DNA of 8,777 bases, taken from assembly GCA_013203855.1 (NCBI GenBank), contig JABMPG010000722.1, forward strand, positions 1 through 8,777, read 5' to 3'. Numbering within the stretch: position 1 is the first letter of the stretch; every line of letters starts with the position of its first letter. This document shows, one piece after another, positions 5,595-8,777 of the stretch. A program made the translations under genes and the position numbers. The notes under the pieces are model-generated. The model was not told where the DNA came from, made no database searches, and saw only the letters and a program-made list of their open reading frames with translations. The DNA comes from a bacterium. Its GTDB lineage: Bacteria; Sumerlaeota; Sumerlaeia; UBA8349.

Positions 5595-8090
5595 ATGTCT
5601 CTTTGTCGCGAGTCTTCACTGAACGGAACCTGGCAGTTGAAGGACCAGTGGCTCAGCTTTGACGACCATCTCAAGATGACCGTGGACGGCGAGGACTGGA
5701 TGGATGCGGTGGTGCCGGGCGATATTCATCAGGCGCTTCTCGACGCTGGACGTATTCCCGAGCCCCTGGTCGGTCTCAACAGTTTCGACTGCGCCTGGAC
5801 GGAGAAACGCTCGTGGTGGTTCCGCAAGGGCTTCGATTTCGAGCCAGCCTGGGCCGACGCCGAGGTAGTCGACCTCACTCTCGATGGGCTCGATTCGAAC
5901 GCGTCGATTTTTCTCAACGGGCGGCCCCTGGGATGCCATCCCAGCGCTTTCCGGCCTTTCGTTACGGATATCAAGAGCCTCCTCAAGGAGGGTGAGAATA
6001 TCCTCCTGGTGCGGCTCACGGCAGGCCTGGAAACCGTTTCGGAAGGGGATGTGGACGCGCCGGATGGCGTTCGGCCCAGTACCGAAGCCTTCCGGGGGCG
6101 GCTGGAGCGCGGCGATATTCGGCGGACTATGATCCGCAAGCCACAGTATTCTTTTGGCTGGGACTGGAGTCCCCGCGTTCCGACGACGGCTATCGCGGGC
6201 GATGTTGTCATTCGCGCCATGAAACAGGCGGCTATCCGCGACGTGGAGCTTCGACCGATTCGGCACGGCGAAAAAGACGTGTTTGTGACGGCCGCCCTGA
6301 CGGTCGAGAAGTTTCATTACTATCAGAGCGCCGAAGGCAAAGTCTCGCTCATCCTGACCGACGAATCGGGGGAGCGCTTCGTAGCGGAAGCCGACATCTT
6401 CCTCCGGTCGGGGGAGAACTTTGTCGACCTGCCTGTTCTCGTGTCCGAAGCGAAGCTCTGGTGGCCTGGCGGGTTGGGCGACCAACACCGCTATCGCGTC
6501 GAAGCCTCGTTGGAAGTGGCGGGAGAGCGCATGGACTATCCCGGTTTTTCGTGGGGTATTCGGTTTCTCGAATTGGAGACGGGCGACGGCGTTTTCGCCC
6601 TCAAGGTGAACGGCAAACGCATCTTTTGCAAGGGGGCAAACTGGGTTCCCGCGGACGCGGTTTATGCGTGCGTTTCCGATGAGCGCTATGAGCAACTTGT
6701 CGCTGAGGCGGCCGGGGCCAATTTCAATATGTTGCGTATCTGGGGCGGGGGGCTGTACGAGCGAGATGCCTTCTACGACGCGTGCGACCGCCACGGCATC
6801 CTGGTCTGGCACGATTTTATGTTTGCCTGTGCGGCCTATCCCGATCATCTCGAAAGTTTCCGGCGGGAGGTGGAACTTGAGGCGGACCATCAGACCCGCC
6901 GGCTTCGGCGCTATGCCTGCATGGGGCTGTGGTCGGGCAACAACGAGTGCAGCTGGGGCTTTCGCGACTGGTGGGACGAGAAGACGCGCGGGGGGGCCGT
7001 TCTCTACAACTATATTCTTCCGCGGGCGGTTCGGCGGAATTGTCCGGAGATCCCCTACTGGAATGGCTCGCCCTATGGGGGCGAGGCGCCGAACGGGTGC
7101 GAAGCGGGTGATCGCCACCACTGGCACGATTGCATGATGAATTCGGAGATGGGAAAACGCATTGCCCCCGAAGAGTATGACAAGTGCGAGTCGCTCTTTG
7201 TCTCCGAGTTCGGGTACGTCGGCGCCTGCTCGAAGGAGACGACGCTTGCGTATCTGGGGGAAACGCCGAGCGCGCGCGCGGGCGGCAATTGGGATCACCA
7301 TACCAACACCTTCGAACAAGGGACCGTCGCCGCGGGAATCCGCAAACACTACGTCGATCCGGAAGGTCTCTCTCTGGACGATTACCTTCTTTACAGTGGT
7401 CTGTGTCAGGGGCTCATGTATGGCTACGCGCTTGAGGCGCATCGCTATCGCGCGAACTGCCACGGCAGTCTGTTCTGGATGTACGAGGACTGCTGGGGCG
7501 AGGTGGGCTGGACGATCATCGACTATTATCTGCGCCGCAAGCCGTCCTGGTATTTCGTCCGCCGAGCCTATGCGCCGGTCCGACTCATCCTGCGCGACGC
7601 TGGCGACGGCCGCATTCGCCTGGTTGTGGCGAACGACACCGCGCGAGATTTTGGCCTGGAAGTTGAGACGGGATGGATGGCGCTGGATAACTCGTCGCGG
7701 GACGTGCAAACCGTGAAGAAGGAATGCGTCGCGTTGTCTCGAACGGAGATCGCGGTCTTCGAGAGGGGTGACCAAGATCCGCGAAAGGGACTTTGGGTCG
7801 CGCGGCCAATCGGTCAGTCCGACATTCTTCCCGCGATTTTTCGCGCGGTGGACTTTCGTCAACTCGAAAAGGTTGATCCCCAACTGTCATGGGAATTTCA
7901 AGAAGACGGCGGCGCACGCCGGGTCGTGATTTCGGCAAAGGCCTACGCGCACGGGGTGCGGCTCGAACTCCCCGAAGGCGCGGCGCCTTCAGACAACTAC
8001 TTCGATCTCCTCCCGGGCGAGCAGCGGGTGATCGATATCCGGGCGGAGACCGAGATCACGCGTGACGAGATTCGGGTGTTGGCTTTATGA
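5595..8090 (+). CDS. GH2 beta-mannosidase
   Basis: This predicted retaining exo-beta-mannosidase releases mannose from the non-reducing end of beta-mannosides such as manno-oligosaccharides or the N-glycan core. Its 831 residues match the usual family length. An N-terminal sugar-binding jelly roll (about 1-195, with SLNGTW and VPGDIHQALL) is followed by an Ig-like domain (about 200-310), a TIM barrel (about 315-640) and C-terminal beta domains (about 660-831). Barrel signatures include GANWVPAD, RIWGGGLYE, WHDFMFACAAYP, GDRHHWHD and WMYEDCWGEVGWTIIDY. The acid/base is E451 in WSGNNE and the nucleophile E538 in FVSEFGY. There is no signal peptide, so it acts on imported sugars. It starts 62 bp behind the binding-protein gene on the same strand with no visible terminator between, suggesting co-transcription. 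The peptide-type receptor is an unusual partner unless the imported ligand is a sugar or glycopeptide. Confidence 0.94.
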   Translation: MSLCRESSLNGTWQLKDQWLSFDDHLKMTVDGEDWMDAVVPGDIHQALLDAGRIPEPLVGLNSFDCAWTEKRSWWFRKGFDFEPAWADAEVVDLTLDGLDSNASIFLNGRPLGCHPSAFRPFVTDIKSLLKEGENILLVRLTAGLETVSEGDVDAPDGVRPSTEAFRGRLERGDIRRTMIRKPQYSFGWDWSPRVPTTAIAGDVVIRAMKQAAIRDVELRPIRHGEKDVFVTAALTVEKFHYYQSAEGKVSLILTDESGERFVAEADIFLRSGENFVDLPVLVSEAKLWWPGGLGDQHRYRVEASLEVAGERMDYPGFSWGIRFLELETGDGVFALKVNGKRIFCKGANWVPADAVYACVSDERYEQLVAEAAGANFNMLRIWGGGLYERDAFYDACDRHGILVWHDFMFACAAYPDHLESFRREVELEADHQTRRLRRYACMGLWSGNNECSWGFRDWWDEKTRGGAVLYNYILPRAVRRNCPEIPYWNGSPYGGEAPNGCEAGDRHHWHDCMMNSEMGKRIAPEEYDKCESLFVSEFGYVGACSKETTLAYLGETPSARAGGNWDHHTNTFEQGTVAAGIRKHYVDPEGLSLDDYLLYSGLCQGLMYGYALEAHRYRANCHGSLFWMYEDCWGEVGWTIIDYYLRRKPSWYFVRRAYAPVRLILRDAGDGRIRLVVANDTARDFGLEVETGWMALDNSSRDVQTVKKECVALSRTEIAVFERGDQDPRKGLWVARPIGQSDILPAIFRAVDFRQLEKVDPQLSWEFQEDGGARRVVISAKAYAHGVRLELPEGAAPSDNYFDLLPGEQRVIDIRAETEITRDEIRVLAL

Positions 8091-8132
8091 AGCCCACCGT
8101 TGCCAGATGCCTTTTCTTGAGGGATTCGGACT

Positions 8133-8621
8133 CTAGGACTGCGCCGCCAGGGCCTTGACGAGTTCGGCTACCCTTTGGCCGAGTTTCTGGCCGTTCTCTA
8201 TGATTTCGGCGGACGGTTTTCCCACGCAGGAGACGCCGTAGTGGCCTGTGGCGTCCAAGGGGTCGCCCACGATGATCATGCCATAGATCAGCAGCGCCTG
8301 GAGAATCGAGATGAGGGTCGTTTCCTTTCCCCCGCTGGGATCTCCGCACGTTGCGAAGGCGGCACCCACTTTGTTTTGCATCTGTTTTCGCACGCCCACG
8401 AACTTGTCGAAGATGTCCTTGAGTTCGGACGACATGGAGCCGAAGTATACCGGCGAGCCGGCAATCAGGCCCTGGCAGTCGATGAAGTCGTCTCGCGATA
8501 CCTCGTCGACGGATCGCACCATCGGTTCGACTCCCTGGACGAGGCGGACGCCCTCGGCAATGGCCTCGGCGAGTTCGCGCGTATGGCCCGTCCGGGAATG
8601 GTACAGAATGAGAACCTGCAT
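8133..8621 (-). CDS. Small WrbA/flavodoxin-like flavoprotein
   Basis: This predicted FMN-binding flavoprotein has 162 residues from the ATG at 8621. The N-terminal strand and phosphate loop read VLILYHSRTGHT, with S9-T14 as the probable FMN-phosphate loop. GSPVYFGSMSSELKDIFDKF matches the second flavin loop of the WrbA and FMN-reductase group, and AAFATCGDPSGGKETT followed by LLIYGMIIVGDP resembles the third WrbA segment. It is shorter than the roughly 200 residues of E. coli WrbA, so NAD(P)H:quinone reductase activity is possible but not shown; an electron-carrier or general flavodoxin role is the alternative. AAGGAGG (8633-8627) sits 5 nt before the ATG and rules out the in-frame ATG at 8657. 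The gene converges on the mannosidase gene with 42 bp between the stops, where I see no clear terminator, and has no evident functional link to it. Confidence 0.9.
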   Translation of the reverse strand: MQVLILYHSRTGHTRELAEAIAEGVRLVQGVEPMVRSVDEVSRDDFIDCQGLIAGSPVYFGSMSSELKDIFDKFVGVRKQMQNKVGAAFATCGDPSGGKETTLISILQALLIYGMIIVGDPLDATGHYGVSCVGKPSAEIIENGQKLGQRVAELVKALAAQS

Positions 8622-8626
8622 GATGT

Positions 8627-8633
8627 CCTCCTT
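8627..8633 (-). promoter_or_regulatory. Shine-Dalgarno site fixing the flavoprotein start
   Basis: On the minus strand AAGGAGG is followed by ACATC and then ATG CAG GTT at 8621. It is the strongest ribosome site in the window and excludes the upstream in-frame ATG (8657), which would place 12 non-conserved residues ahead of the flavodoxin fold. Confidence 0.75.
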
Positions 8634-8655
8634 CGGGTGAGATTGCAGTGGCGAC

Positions 8656-8685
8656 ACTATGGCCGAAGGCGGCCACGAATGCCAA
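8656..8685 (-). promoter_or_regulatory. Candidate promoter of the flavoprotein gene
   Basis: The minus strand shows TTGGCA (8685-8680), an 18-nt spacer and CATAGT (8661-8656). These match the -35 at five and the -10 at four of six bases. Transcription would start near 8649, leaving a leader of about 28 nt with the AAGGAGG site. A 16-bp inverted repeat occupies most of the spacer and is listed separately. Confidence 0.4.
8660..8675. promoter_or_regulatory. Inverted repeat TGGCCG-AAGG-CGGCCA, possible operator
   Basis: Two perfect 6-bp arms flank a 4-bp centre. The repeat lies in the spacer of the proposed flavoprotein promoter and touches the last two bases of its -10 region. That is where a repressor, or a MerR-type activator that remodels long spacers, would bind. 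It is upstream of the probable transcription start, so a role as an RNA hairpin is less likely. No regulator gene is present in the window to assign it to. Confidence 0.4.
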
Positions 8686-8719
8686 CTTTTTTGCGTGGAA
8701 ATGGGAAGCTTCGAGTTCT

Positions 8720-8759
8720 CGTGAAATCTGTTGACACTCGCTGTGACTGGGCGTGAAAT
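8720..8759 (+). promoter_or_regulatory. Outward promoter candidate with direct repeats CGTGAAAT
   Basis: TTGACA (8731-8736) is followed by 17 nt and TGAAAT (8754-8759), a weak -10, reading out of the window to the right. A TATACT (8763-8768) nearby is a better -10 but lies 26 nt from TTGACA. The 8-bp sequence CGTGAAAT occurs at 8720-8727 and again at 8752-8759, 32 bp apart, close to three helical turns. The gene served would be beyond the window edge, divergent from the flavoprotein. Confidence 0.35.
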
Positions 8760-8777
8760 GCATATACTGCTCTGAAC

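Noticed and set aside
1113..5604. Identical CATGTCTCTT around the starts of the fucosidase and mannosidase genes
   Set aside because: Ten matching bases reflect the shared Met-Ser-Leu start; the flanks differ, so there is no evidence of duplicated regulatory DNA.
7270..7281. Alternating GC run (GCGCGCGCGCGG) as a possible Z-DNA or repeat element
   Set aside because: It lies within the mannosidase reading frame as Ala/Arg codons and is unremarkable at this GC content.
5616..7883. Very long open frame (755 codons) antisense to the beta-mannosidase gene
   Set aside because: Its product lacks recognisable domains and is rich in Arg, Pro and Ala, as expected for the reverse of a GC-rich gene, and it lies wholly within a well-supported GH2 gene.
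8091..8132. Search for a bidirectional terminator between the mannosidase and flavoprotein stops
   Set aside because: No stem of useful length with an adjoining T-run was found on either strand.

Overview
The window is a GC-rich (roughly 60% by eye), densely coding bacterial segment with five confident genes, all metabolic. No RNA gene, mobile element, CRISPR array or origin was seen. The gene mix (a large cytoplasmic beta-mannosidase, a GH29 fucosidase-type enzyme, an SMP-30 lactonase, a peptide-binding lipoprotein without its permease) and the clear Shine-Dalgarno sites would fit a glycan-degrading Gram-negative lineage such as Planctomycetota, Lentisphaerota/Verrucomicrobiota, Hydrogenedentota or Sumerlaeota. 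The sequence alone does not decide among these.

Layout, left to right. (1) 151-1020 (+): SMP-30/gluconolactonase/LRE-family sugar lactonase. (2) A 92-bp gap rich in AGTCC-type repeats and inverted repeats. (3) 1113-2354 (+): GH29-type alpha-L-fucosidase. (4) 2363-3673 (-): YkfC-like NlpC/P60 gamma-D-glutamyl endopeptidase with bacterial SH3 domains, converging on the fucosidase gene with only 8 bp between the stops. (5) A 245-bp divergent promoter region. (6) 3919-5532 (+): OppA/MppA-type solute-binding lipoprotein. (7) 5595-8090 (+): GH2 beta-mannosidase, 62 bp behind the binding protein and probably in the same transcript. (8) 8133-8621 (-): small WrbA/flavodoxin-like flavoprotein, followed by a non-coding region that probably holds its promoter and one reading out of the window.

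Two functional themes can be argued. The first is glycan salvage: fucosidase and beta-mannosidase, both without export signals, would trim imported fucose- and beta-mannose-containing oligosaccharides, and the lactonase could process an aldonolactone made from a released sugar such as fucose. The second is murein-peptide recycling: an NlpC/P60 enzyme without a signal peptide lies head to head with an OppA-like receptor, recalling the dpp-ykf arrangement of Bacillus and the MppA receptor of E. coli. The binding protein sits at the junction of the two themes, and its ligand is the most useful open question here. Nothing in the window is a clearly new system; the interest lies in the gene pairings and in several short palindromic or repeated elements at gene starts.
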